A stretch of DNA of 64,000 bases from Agrobacterium tumefaciens (GTDB taxonomy: Bacteria; Pseudomonadota; Alphaproteobacteria; Rhizobiales; Rhizobiaceae). The translations under genes and the position numbers were made by a program. The DNA lies in the NCBI GenBank assembly GCA_025559845.1, contig CP048470.1, positions 1,287,001-1,351,000 on the forward strand, given 5' to 3'. Below, one piece after another: positions 41,275 to 49,729 of the stretch. Numbering within the stretch: the stretch's first letter is position 1; every line of letters begins with the position of its first letter. The notes below the pieces were generated by a model, which was given only the letters and a program-made list of their open reading frames with translations, was not told where the DNA came from and did no database searches.

Positions 41275-41300
41275 GGCGCCGCCTTTTTTAAGGCGGCGCC
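41275..41300 (-). other. Stable intercistronic hairpin
   Basis: An 11-bp perfect GC-rich stem (GGCGCCGCCTT/AAGGCGGCGCC) with a 4-base loop between the binding-protein and permease genes. No T-run follows on the minus strand, so it more likely stabilises the upstream mRNA or attenuates permease expression than ends transcription. This is common where binding protein must exceed permease. Confidence 0.6.
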
Positions 41301-41308
41301 ACTGCGGA

Positions 41309-42079
41309 TTATTTACCGTAGACGTCGAACGGGAAATACTTGGCGTTGATCTTCGCGTAGGTGCCATTCTCGCGGATCGTCTTGATCGCGCCGCTGATGG
41401 TGTCGCGCAGCTTGCTGTCCTTCTTGCGAAGCGCAATACCCGTGCCTTCGCCGAAATACTTGTCTTCGGTGTATTCCGGACCAAAGAAGGCAAAGTCCTT
41501 GCCCTGCGGCGTTGCAAGGAAGCTATCCTGTACCACCACCATGTTCGCCATGCCGGCATCGATACGACCGGCGGCCAGATCAAGCCAGACTTCGTCCTGT
41601 GTCGGGTAGGTTTTGACGGTGACACCAGGCATGGTCTTTTCCAGGAATACCTGGGTTACCGTGCCGCTCTGTACGCCAACGGTTTTACCATCGAGCGTTT
41701 CAGGCGTCAGGCCGGCCTTTGCCGGAGCAACGAAGCGATAGGGGATCTTGTAGTATTTGCCGGTGAAGTCGACGGCGCGCTTGCGCTCTTCGGTGATCGA
41801 CATCGACGCGAGGATCGCGTCATATTTGCCGGACTGCAAAGCGGGGATAAGACCGTCCCAGTCCTGCTCGGTCCAGGTGCACTTTGCTTTCAGCACTTCG
41901 CAGATCGCGTTACCGATATCGTAGTCGAAGCCAGCCAGTTCACCGGCCTCGGTCTTGTACATGAAAGGCTTGTAGCCCGCCTCGGTTCCCCAGCGGATGG
42001 TCAGATCTTCGGCGCTTGCGCCACCTGCAAGCAGGGCGGCAACGGCCGAAGCGGCCAGAACTTTAAATACCTTGTGCAT
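41309..42079 (-). CDS. Polar amino-acid ABC transporter, periplasmic binding protein
   Basis: A 256-residue protein with signal peptide (FKVLAASAVAALLAGGASA) and the bacterial solute-binding family 3 fold. Features are IRWGTEAGYKPFMYKTEAGELAGFDYDIGNAICEVL, the ARDDxxT-like region ASMSITEERKRAVDFTGKYY, and AGRIDAGMANMVV. It resembles lysine/arginine/ornithine and opine binders (HisJ, OccT, NocT). The exact ligand cannot be told. AGAGGA lies 8 bases upstream of the start. Confidence 0.9.
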   Translation of the reverse strand: MHKVFKVLAASAVAALLAGGASAEDLTIRWGTEAGYKPFMYKTEAGELAGFDYDIGNAICEVLKAKCTWTEQDWDGLIPALQSGKYDAILASMSITEERKRAVDFTGKYYKIPYRFVAPAKAGLTPETLDGKTVGVQSGTVTQVFLEKTMPGVTVKTYPTQDEVWLDLAAGRIDAGMANMVVVQDSFLATPQGKDFAFFGPEYTEDKYFGEGTGIALRKKDSKLRDTISGAIKTIRENGTYAKINAKYFPFDVYGK

Positions 42080-42102
42080 AGTCGTTCCTCTCTGTGTTGT
42101 TT

Positions 42103-42885
42103 TTACATTCTGGCAATGAACTCGGCCCAGCGGGCCGATACGTCCGCAGGGTTGCGGAACATTTCGTTGGGTGGCGCGACGGCTTCGGCCACCCCTTGAT
42201 TCATGAACATGACACGGGTGCTCACATCACGGGCAAATGCCATCTCGTGTGTAACAACCAGCATCGTACGGCCCTCCTCGGCCAGATCGCGCATCACTTT
42301 CAGCACGTCTCCGACCATCTCCGGGTCAAGTGCCGATGTTGGTTCGTCAAAAAGCAGGATTTCCGGGTCCATCGCCAGCGCACGGGCGATGGCGACACGT
42401 TGTTTCTGCCCGCCTGACAACTGCGATGGATAGAAGTTCAGCCGCGCGGACATGCCGACGCGATCGAGAAAATGTTTTGCTTTGGTCTCGGCCTCGGTCT
42501 TGGAAGCGCCCTTCACATGGATCTGGGCGATGGTGACATTTTCGAGTACCGTCAAATGGCGCCAAAGATTGAAGCTCTGAAAGACCATGGCGAGGCGGGT
42601 CCGCAGATCCGTCAGTTCCTTGGTGTCGCTTGGCTCAAGCTGCCCCTCGCGGTTGCGTCGCAGGGCGATTTCACGGTCGTTGACCATGATCTGGCCTTCG
42701 GTGGGATGTTCCAGAAAATTGATGCAACGGAGAAACGTGCTTTTTCCAGACCCCGATGAACCGAGGATGGAAATGATATCGCCCTTGTGCGCAGCCAGCG
42801 AGATGCCCCGAAGAACCTCAAGATCGCCAAAGGATTTGCGAATGTTGAGAACCTCAAGGGGAGGGACTTGCTTCAATGTCGTCAT
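42103..42885 (-). CDS. Polar amino-acid ABC transporter, ATP-binding protein
   Basis: A 260-residue HisP/OccP-type ATPase. Walker A is GSSGSGKST, the signature is LSGGQKQRVAIARAL, Walker B is ILLFDEPTSALD, and the switch is VVTHEMAFARDV. All motifs are intact. The start is placed at ATG 42885; the AAGGAG just before it is unusually close, so a TTG at 42876 is an alternative. It lies 44 bases after the LysR gene, on the same strand. Confidence 0.9.
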   Translation of the reverse strand: MTTLKQVPPLEVLNIRKSFGDLEVLRGISLAAHKGDIISILGSSGSGKSTFLRCINFLEHPTEGQIMVNDREIALRRNREGQLEPSDTKELTDLRTRLAMVFQSFNLWRHLTVLENVTIAQIHVKGASKTEAETKAKHFLDRVGMSARLNFYPSQLSGGQKQRVAIARALAMDPEILLFDEPTSALDPEMVGDVLKVMRDLAEEGRTMLVVTHEMAFARDVSTRVMFMNQGVAEAVAPPNEMFRNPADVSARWAEFIARM

Positions 42886-42929
42886 CTCCTTCGTCTCCGC
42901 CGGTCTGCTATGAGAAACAAAATTTTGCC

Positions 42930-43919
42930 TCACGATAAATCGCTGTTATCGAATTGTTCGGTGCGTTTGCGTGCAACAGAACGTTTCTTTGCCTGTGCCG
43001 TGACATTGTTCGTCAGCCGCTCGAGGAAGGCGTTCGTCACCACCGAACCGCGCCGGCTGCGACTGACCGCCACACAGATCGGCGCCGAGTACTCGAAGAT
43101 ATCAGGCCTGATGCTGACAAGCTCCTCGCTAGCAGCATGTTTGGGCAGAAAACCGAGATAAGCGCCTGCCTGGATCAGTGCCGCTACGGCCTCTGTCTGG
43201 AAAACCGTCGGGCCGCGCCGAAACTGCTGCTTGATCTTTAGAAGTTTTTCTCCCTCGAGATAACCGCGAAATACCAACTCGTGCCGTGTGATCTTCTCGA
43301 CCGACAGATCCGGATCTTTGTCTAAAGCTTCCAATAACGGGTGGGATACCCCCGCGTAAAGGGCAACTTTCTCGTCATAAAGATCAAAATAAACCAGTTC
43401 ATCGAGATGCCGGTAGGCCGGGAAGATACCAAGGTGAAAACTGCCGTCGAGAATGCCGCGTTCGATCGTTCCGGGAGATTCCACCGTCAGATTGATTTCG
43501 ACCCGTGGTGCAAGTGTGCGGAATTCGCGAATGGCCGGCAACACGGGGCTGCGGATATCCGAAAAACTATAGTCCATGATCGCCAGATTGATCCGGCCCG
43601 AAAAGTCGTCGTTGATCGCGGCCATGTCGGCCATGAACTGCTCAGTGGTCGATAAAAACGCACGGATGAGCGCCAGCGCCTGTTCGCCGTGCTGGGTCAA
43701 TACGAAACCGCTACGCCCGCGATAACAGAGCATGTATCCGAGCCGCGTTTCCAGATGAGAAATCTGTCGTGAGATTGTCGATCGTCCGACACCAAGCTGT
43801 CCCTGCGCGGCAGAGAAACCACCGCAATCGGCAACCGTGCAGAAGACGCGGAAGAGGTGCATGTCAGTGTCGCTGACACGCCCAAGCAATTTCCGGCGTT
43901 TGTTAAGTTTCGGCTGCAT
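42930..43919 (-). CDS. LysR-family transcriptional regulator
   Basis: About 329 residues. The helix-turn-helix is DMHLFRVFCTVADCGGFSAAQGQLGVGRSTISRQISHLETRLGYMLCYRGRSGFVLTQHGE, followed by a LysR effector domain. The basic C-terminal tail (AQAKKRSVARKRTEQF) is longer than usual. The ATG at 43919 has GAGGTGG just upstream, so it is preferred over 43931. It leads the amino-acid ABC operon and faces away from the GlcD-type oxidase, so it probably regulates both. Confidence 0.85.
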   Translation of the reverse strand: MQPKLNKRRKLLGRVSDTDMHLFRVFCTVADCGGFSAAQGQLGVGRSTISRQISHLETRLGYMLCYRGRSGFVLTQHGEQALALIRAFLSTTEQFMADMAAINDDFSGRINLAIMDYSFSDIRSPVLPAIREFRTLAPRVEINLTVESPGTIERGILDGSFHLGIFPAYRHLDELVYFDLYDEKVALYAGVSHPLLEALDKDPDLSVEKITRHELVFRGYLEGEKLLKIKQQFRRGPTVFQTEAVAALIQAGAYLGFLPKHAASEELVSIRPDIFEYSAPICVAVSRSRRGSVVTNAFLERLTNNVTAQAKKRSVARKRTEQFDNSDLS

Positions 43920-44220
43920 GAACCACCTCATTCCTTCGTTCGACGTGGATGCAACAAATGTGCCTGAATTCTTTGTCGGTGGAGATAGCGAATACGAGAT
44001 CAGGCGAACATAGGCTCACAAACCAGAAAGAACCGTCAGGACATAGAGTGTACGCGCTCATCGATGATACCGGTGGAGTTGTTTGTTGCATAATAATGCA
44101 AAAAAACTTCCAAGCTTGCATATTTTTGCATCAGCTATTTCCTGCTAGATTTGCATCCACTTAGAGAAAAAGCGTGATCGGTTGTCGGGGATTAGAGAGA
44201 TGAAACAGGCTGGAGATCAG
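43920..44220. promoter_or_regulatory. Divergent region with TTGCAT operator array
   Basis: A 301-base gene-free region between the LysR gene and the FAD oxidase. TTGCAT-AATA-ATGCAA is a perfect inverted repeat at 44086-44101. Further TTGCAT copies start at 44116, 44126 and 44151. The first four half-sites start at 44086, 44096, 44116 and 44126, all on one 10-bp phase and so on one face of the helix. The array ends about 65 bases before the oxidase start. The binding protein is unknown; the adjacent LysR protein is the first candidate. Confidence 0.5.
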
Positions 44221-45669
44221 ATGGGACAGGCCATCCTTTCGGATGAGGTCATGGAGCGTCTGAAGGCAATTGTCGGTCCTTCTGGCTGGAGCACCGATCC
44301 CGACGTGCTGGAGGCTCACTCGGTTGACTGGTTGCGGCTTTATCGTGGTGTGACGCCACTCGTTTTGAAACCTGCCAGCACGCAAGAGGTGTCAGCCATC
44401 GTCTCGGTTTGCGCCGAGAGCGGCATCGGCATCGTGCCGCAAGGCGGCAACACCTCGCTGGTCGGGGGCTCTGTTCCGTTCGGCACCGGCAACGAGATCG
44501 TTCTCAACCTGTCGCGCATGAACAAGATACGCTCCGTCGATCGGCTGAATGACACGCTCACAGTCGAAGCTGGCTGCATACTCGCCACGGTTCAGGCCGC
44601 GGCAGAAGAGGTCGACCGACTGTTTCCATTGCGGCTGGCAGCGGAAGGCAGTTGCCAGATCGGCGGCAACATTGCCTCCAATGCGGGCGGAACGAATGTG
44701 CTGCGATATGGCAATACGCGCGATCTCGTGCTTGGCCTTGAGGTCGTTTTGCCGGACGGTCGTATCTGGAACGGCCTGCGCGGGCTACGCAAGGACAATA
44801 CCGGTTACGATCTGAAACAGCTTTTCATCGGCAGCGAGGGAACGCTCGGCATCATTACTGCGGCGGTCTTGAAACTGTTTCCACGCCCCGCTTCCATCGA
44901 GACGGCAATCTGTGCTGTTTCCTCGCTCGAAGCGGCCCTTGAACTGCTTGTGCGTTACAAGGAAAGAACCGGCAATCAGGTCACGGCTTTCGAACTGATG
45001 CCGCGTACCGGCGTTGAACTCGTGTTGAAACATTTTCCTGCGACACGCTTTCCGCTTGCCGGAATCCACGACTGGCAGGTTCTGATCGAGCTGTCATCCG
45101 GCGATAGCGGTCCTGCTTTGCGCGAAACGATGGAAGATACGCTGCAGCAAGCGTTTGAGGCCGATCTTGTAACAGATGCCGTGCTCGCGGCCTCGGTGGA
45201 ACAAAGCCGGGCGTTCTGGGCGATCCGCGAAGGCCTGGCGGAAGCCGACGTGCTCGAAGGGGCTTCGATCCATTGTGACATCGCAGTCCCACTATCGGCG
45301 ATCCCCGCCTTCCTGCAGGAGTCGATCGCGGTTGCCGAGCAGGCATGTGGAGGCGTTCGCGTTGTCGCCTTCGGGCATATGGGAGATGGCAACATCCACT
45401 TCGGCATCGTCCAGCCGCAAGGTGCTGATGGTGATGCATTCCATGCCCGTGAAGAAGAAATTACCGGGATCATCCACGATATCGTCCATCGTTTCGACGG
45501 CACGATTTCCGCAGAGCATGGGCTTGGCCGCGTCAAACGCGACGCAATCCTTCACTATCGCGATGCGGTCGATCATGATCTGATGCTGATGACAAAGCAG
45601 ACCTTCGACCCGAAAAACATCATGAACCCAGGCAAATTCATAGGCCCTGTGGTGGTGGACCACGCGTAG
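44221..45669 (+). CDS. FAD-binding oxidase/dehydrogenase (GlcD / D-2-hydroxy acid type)
   Basis: About 482 residues of the vanillyl-alcohol-oxidase fold. The FAD-binding PCMH domain holds GIGIVPQGGNTSLVGGSVP, IGGNIASNAGGTNVLRYGNTRDLVLGLEVVLPDG and FIGSEGTLGIITAAVLKLFP. The C-terminal FAD-oxidase domain carries the metal-site motif GHMGDGNIHF and SAEHGLGRVKR. Relatives are D-lactate, D-2-hydroxyglutarate and glycolate (GlcD) dehydrogenases. ATG 44221 has GGAG with 6 bases spacing and is preferred over the upstream ATG at 44200 and TTG at 44182. It may oxidise a 2-hydroxy acid derived from the compound imported by the divergent ABC system. Confidence 0.88.
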   Translation: MGQAILSDEVMERLKAIVGPSGWSTDPDVLEAHSVDWLRLYRGVTPLVLKPASTQEVSAIVSVCAESGIGIVPQGGNTSLVGGSVPFGTGNEIVLNLSRMNKIRSVDRLNDTLTVEAGCILATVQAAAEEVDRLFPLRLAAEGSCQIGGNIASNAGGTNVLRYGNTRDLVLGLEVVLPDGRIWNGLRGLRKDNTGYDLKQLFIGSEGTLGIITAAVLKLFPRPASIETAICAVSSLEAALELLVRYKERTGNQVTAFELMPRTGVELVLKHFPATRFPLAGIHDWQVLIELSSGDSGPALRETMEDTLQQAFEADLVTDAVLAASVEQSRAFWAIREGLAEADVLEGASIHCDIAVPLSAIPAFLQESIAVAEQACGGVRVVAFGHMGDGNIHFGIVQPQGADGDAFHAREEEITGIIHDIVHRFDGTISAEHGLGRVKRDAILHYRDAVDHDLMLMTKQTFDPKNIMNPGKFIGPVVVDHA

Positions 45670-45689
45670 AGCCTACGGCCTGATCGCTA

Positions 45690-47312
45690 TCAGCTTCTCA
45701 AGCCAGGCGCTTCATGGCCGCTGCGTTCAACATATTCCGTATAGCCTCCACCGTATTGATGGATACCGTCAGGTGTCAGTTCCAGTACGCGATTGGAAAG
45801 GGCAGCGAGGAAATGACGGTCGTGCGAGACGAACAGCATCGTGCCCTCGTATTCCGACAGCGCCTTGATCAGCATTTCCTTGGTGTCGAGATCAAGGTGG
45901 TTTGTTGGTTCGTCGAGGACCAGGAAATTGGGTGGGTCGAACAGCATGGCCGCCATGACGAGTCGTGCTTTTTCACCACCCGATAGCACCCGGCAGCGTT
46001 TTTCCACGTCATCGCCGGAAAAGCCGAAACAACCGGCAAGAGCACGCAACGGTGCCTGACCGGCTTTCGGGAAGCGTTCTTCCAGCCATTCGAGAATGGT
46101 CGCGTCACCTTCCAGAACGTCCATGGCGTGCTGTGCGAAATAACCGAGCTTAACGCTGGCGCCGAGTGTCACGACACCTGTATCAGGTGTTGCCGTGCCG
46201 GTGACAAGTTTGAGCAAAGTGGATTTGCCGGCTCCGTTGACACCCATGATGCACCAGCGCTCCTTGCGCCGGACCATGAAGTCCAGTCCGTCGTAGATGG
46301 TTCGGCTGCCGTAAGCCTTGTTGACCTTCTTCAATGCCACGACATCTTCACCCGAACGCGGTGCGGGGGCGAATTCGAACGCCACGGTCTGGCGCCGCTT
46401 CGGTGGTTCGACACGGTCAATTTTCTCGAGTTTCTTGACACGGCTCTGCACCTGCGCCGCATGGGACGCCCGGGCCTTGAAACGCTCGATAAACTTGATT
46501 TCCTTGGCAAGCATCGCCTGCTGACGCTCGAACTGTGCCTGTTGCTGCTTTTCGTTCTGAGCGCGCTGCTGTTCGTAGAAGCCGTAGTCACCCGAATAGC
46601 TTGTCAGCGAGCCAGCGTCGATTTCGATGATCTTGTTGACGATGCGGTTCATGAACTCCCGGTCATGGGAGGTCATCAGCAAAGCGCCGTCGTAGTTGCG
46701 CAGGAAATTTTCCAGCCAGATCAGGCTTTCGAGATCCAGATGGTTAGAAGGTTCGTCAAGCAGCATGACGTCGGGGCGCATCAGAAGAATGCGCGCCAGG
46801 GCGACGCGCATCTTCCAGCCACCAGAGAGCTTGGCGACGTCGCCGTCCATCATTTCCTGGCTGAAGCTCAAACCGTCCAGAACTTCGCGGGCACGGCCCT
46901 CAAGGGCGTAACCGTCGAGTTCCTCGTAGCGGGCCTGCACTTCGCCGTATCGCTCGATGATCGCGTCCATTTCATCCATCCGGTCTGGATCGGACATGGC
47001 CGCTTCCAGTTCCCGCAACTCGGCGGCAACCTCGCTGATGGGGCCAGCACCCTCCATCACCTCGGCCACAGCAGAGCGGCCAGACATCTCACCGACATCC
47101 TGATTGAAATAACCGACGGTCATACCCTTTTCGACAACTACCTGGCCTTCATCCGGCTGTTCCTCGCCCGTGATCATGCGGAACAGTGTGGTTTTTCCGG
47201 CACCATTCGGTCCAACGAGGCCGGTCTTTTCACCCTTGTTGAGAGCGGCGGACGCCTCGATATAGAGGATGCGGTGGCTATTCGACTTGCTGATGTTTTC
47301 GATACGGATCAT
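45690..47312 (-). CDS. ABC-F family ATPase (ribosome-associated type)
   Basis: A 540-residue soluble protein with two ABC domains and no membrane part. Domain 1 has GPNGAGKTT, LSGGWKMRV and LLDEPSNHLD. Domain 2 has GVNGAGKST, LSGGEKARL and VLDEPTNHLD. Between them is a charged linker (QRAQNEKQQQAQFERQQAMLAKEIKFIERFKARASHAAQVQSRVKKLEKI), which in ABC-F proteins reaches the ribosomal peptidyl-transferase centre. It looks closest to the YbiT-like branch. It acts in translation rather than transport and has no functional link to its neighbours. Confidence 0.92.
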   Translation of the reverse strand: MIRIENISKSNSHRILYIEASAALNKGEKTGLVGPNGAGKTTLFRMITGEEQPDEGQVVVEKGMTVGYFNQDVGEMSGRSAVAEVMEGAGPISEVAAELRELEAAMSDPDRMDEMDAIIERYGEVQARYEELDGYALEGRAREVLDGLSFSQEMMDGDVAKLSGGWKMRVALARILLMRPDVMLLDEPSNHLDLESLIWLENFLRNYDGALLMTSHDREFMNRIVNKIIEIDAGSLTSYSGDYGFYEQQRAQNEKQQQAQFERQQAMLAKEIKFIERFKARASHAAQVQSRVKKLEKIDRVEPPKRRQTVAFEFAPAPRSGEDVVALKKVNKAYGSRTIYDGLDFMVRRKERWCIMGVNGAGKSTLLKLVTGTATPDTGVVTLGASVKLGYFAQHAMDVLEGDATILEWLEERFPKAGQAPLRALAGCFGFSGDDVEKRCRVLSGGEKARLVMAAMLFDPPNFLVLDEPTNHLDLDTKEMLIKALSEYEGTMLFVSHDRHFLAALSNRVLELTPDGIHQYGGGYTEYVERSGHEAPGLRS

Positions 47313-47397
47313 GACTTGGCCTATAAACTTTGCGCAACCCTATGCCACGGGCCGCCCCGGCTGTCACCCGACCAAACAGGGAGAAGGCAAAGAAAAG

Positions 47398-47423
47398 CCA
47401 CGGAAACGAACGGGTTTCCGTGG
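47398..47423 (-). terminator. Terminator after the TadG-like gene
   Basis: A 10-bp perfect stem (CCACGGAAAC/GTTTCCGTGG) with a 6-base loop. On the minus strand it is followed by CTTTTCTTTG. It lies 24 bases after the TadG-like stop. Confidence 0.75.
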
Positions 47424-47447
47424 TTGCTGTGTGTCTTTACCGGCTGA

Positions 47448-48680
47448 TCAGTTTGTCAGCGTTGCGATATTTCCGGCTGCCTTACGAGCGATCTCACCGA
47501 ATGCCGTCACGATCCCGTCCATGTCTTCGGGGGCGTAATAATTGTCTGCGCTGGATGCGCAATATTGCAGGAGTGACTTGCCCTTGTCAGGTGCCATGAA
47601 GGCGACGGTGAAGATTTTGATCCCGTCTTTCTTGGCTGTGTCGCACGTGTTGCGAACTGACTGGTCGATGCTGTAGTTCCAGCTTGCGCTGCTTCCCGTC
47701 ATCTCTCCGTCCGTCATGAGAACGATGTAGCGCTCGAAGGACTCATTACCCTTGTCTTGATGCTGTTTTGCCTCTGCAGCATTGGACTTTTTCAGTGCAT
47801 CATAGGCGGTTGTCAGTGCCTTTGTCGCGTCGGTACCACCTGTTGGATACTGAGGGATCTTGCCGACATAGGTGTTGACGCTGCTTGTTCCCCACGACAT
47901 TGACTGGGCCGCAAATGGGCTGGCTTCGTAGGCGATCGCACCTGTCCGTACGAGTTCAGAGCCGCTGGCCGTGTATGTGGGGTCGGCCTTGTTAAGGACG
48001 CTCACCAGGAACGACACGGCCGTTTTCAAGGATTCCATTTTGTTGACGTAGCACGGGCTGGACGTGGCCTTTGCTTCTGACTGGCCCCAGTTGCTCGCGG
48101 TATAGTTTGCGCATGACTTTTTGGCGGTATTGATCGTATCGGTCTTGAACGACATCGAGCCGGAACGGTCGAGAACCAGATACATGGAGATCGGTGCGCC
48201 TTTATTCACACTCGCCTGCGCTGTCCCTGTGGCGGAAACGTTCAGTGTGCTGGCACCCAGAAAACCGAGAAGCGGATTGAGCTTTATCTGACGGGTGATG
48301 GTGGTGGTTACGGTATAGGTTTTTCCGCGAGTGCCGTCAGTTGTGGAGACGGTCGCAACCGTGTTTTTATCGAGCTCTTTTTTCTCCGCGTCTGTGAGAT
48401 CATTTTCCATTTGGCCTACGATGAAATCTTTGGCCAATTTCTTGATGTCTTCATCGGCCATATCACCTTCGCGCAGGCGCGCTTGTGTCACGGCGGCCAG
48501 CGCTCCGGCATCGGCGGTATTCTGAATATCTGCCTTCACCTGCATGACGTTCGCCAGTTCCATGCCTGCGCCTGCAACACCAAGAAGCACAGGCAGCAAG
48601 ATTGCCGTCATGATGCCGAAGTTGCCCGCCGTGTCGGCAAGAAAACGGCGCTTCAGGGATGTCACTGACGGCAGGGGCAT
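47448..48680 (-). CDS. TadG-like pilus-assembly protein with von Willebrand A domain
   Basis: 410 residues. The N-terminal TadE/TadG-type hydrophobic segment is ADTAGNFGIMTAILLPVLLGVAGAGMELANVMQVKADIQNTADAGALAA. The C-terminal VWA domain has the metal-site motif DRSGSM and a later MTDGEMTG. TadG proteins belong to the Flp pilus (Tad) secretion machinery, but no other tad/cpa gene is nearby, so this copy is solitary. Such orphans are common in rhizobia. It may anchor in the inner membrane with the VWA domain outside. Confidence 0.85.
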   Translation of the reverse strand: MPLPSVTSLKRRFLADTAGNFGIMTAILLPVLLGVAGAGMELANVMQVKADIQNTADAGALAAVTQARLREGDMADEDIKKLAKDFIVGQMENDLTDAEKKELDKNTVATVSTTDGTRGKTYTVTTTITRQIKLNPLLGFLGASTLNVSATGTAQASVNKGAPISMYLVLDRSGSMSFKTDTINTAKKSCANYTASNWGQSEAKATSSPCYVNKMESLKTAVSFLVSVLNKADPTYTASGSELVRTGAIAYEASPFAAQSMSWGTSSVNTYVGKIPQYPTGGTDATKALTTAYDALKKSNAAEAKQHQDKGNESFERYIVLMTDGEMTGSSASWNYSIDQSVRNTCDTAKKDGIKIFTVAFMAPDKGKSLLQYCASSADNYYAPEDMDGIVTAFGEIARKAAGNIATLTN

Positions 48681-48843
48681 GGCGCGCTCACAAGTTGAGT
48701 GGTCTATTGAGCGCAGCTAACTCCCAAGCGATGTAGAAACCGCTAATCGAAAACATGCAATTTTACAGAGTGATCAAATCGGGTCAGTTTTAGAAGTATT
48801 CGGCAGGAATTCTCTCTGTATTACACCAGTAAATCCGACCGTC

Positions 48844-49725
48844 TCAATTCTGAACGGGGATCACGTCGACGGCCTGTTTTGCCTGCTGGTTTCCGTAACC
48901 TTTGAGTACGCCAATAACAGGAGCAACGTCGGAATAGTCGCGTCCGTAACCAACGACGATATGGTCGCTTCCGGCGACAATGTCATTGGTCGGGTCAAGC
49001 TCGATGTAACCTGTCGCATCTCCGCACCAGATGCGGACCCAGGCATGCATGGCGTCCGCACCCTCCAGCCGTTCCTTGCCCGGCGGCGGTATGGTGCGCA
49101 GGAAACCACTGACGTAACCTGCCGGTATGCCAAGGCTGCGAAGCGCCAGGATCATGATATGGGAAAAATCCTGACACACACCGCGCTTGAGCTTGAAGGC
49201 TTCTGACGGCGTGGTGTCGACAGTCGTTGCCTCACCATCGTAGGTGAAGTCCTTGTGAATGCGTTTGCACATGGCAAAGGCGATTTCCCGGATCGTCATG
49301 CCGGGTTTGACCAATTCCTTGGCGTAGGCGGTGATTGCGGCATCGACCCCGATCCGGGGGCTTGTGCCAACGAAGTGGTGCGGGGACTGGAAGTCCACCG
49401 ACCAGACATTGGCAAGCTCATGCGGCAGCCGCGAGAGTTGTGGGGAGAAATCCGCGGTCATCGCAGGCGACTCGACCATAACGCGAGCTTGCATGCGGAT
49501 ATCCAGCTTTTCATGCGGGGCTCTGACATGCACGGATGTTGCCGGTTGGCGGAAAAAATCGTCAAAAACGGTCCGTTCGTCCGGTGTCGGCGAAATCGTG
49601 ATCGATCCCGCGATCAACCGCTGCCGGCCCGGGATAGAAAGCGGCAGCACGCGAATGACATGGCGTCCGCCGTGCGCCATCGCGTCGTAGGAGTAGCCCA
49701 TGTGCAAGGAAAGATCGTAGAGCAT
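48844..49725 (-). CDS. Transglutaminase-like cysteine peptidase family protein
   Basis: About 293 residues from ATG 49725. An N-terminal beta domain (DUF-type, with the HGGRHVIRVLPL strand) precedes a transglutaminase core. The triad is C184 (RGVCQDFSHIM), H227 (DAMHAWVRIW) and D244 (IELDPTND). It is the last gene of a three-gene operon and starts 4 bases after the ATP-grasp/alpha-E stop. In these operons the transglutaminase-like enzyme is thought to cut or transfer an acyl/peptide group; the substrate is unknown. It has no signal peptide. Confidence 0.9.
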   Translation of the reverse strand: MLYDLSLHMGYSYDAMAHGGRHVIRVLPLSIPGRQRLIAGSITISPTPDERTVFDDFFRQPATSVHVRAPHEKLDIRMQARVMVESPAMTADFSPQLSRLPHELANVWSVDFQSPHHFVGTSPRIGVDAAITAYAKELVKPGMTIREIAFAMCKRIHKDFTYDGEATTVDTTPSEAFKLKRGVCQDFSHIMILALRSLGIPAGYVSGFLRTIPPPGKERLEGADAMHAWVRIWCGDATGYIELDPTNDIVAGSDHIVVGYGRDYSDVAPVIGVLKGYGNQQAKQAVDVIPVQN

Positions 49726-49729
49726 CGGC

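Noticed and set aside
46128..47447. 439-residue plus-strand frame opposite the ABC-F gene
   Set aside because: Antisense shadow of a gene with two intact ABC domains.
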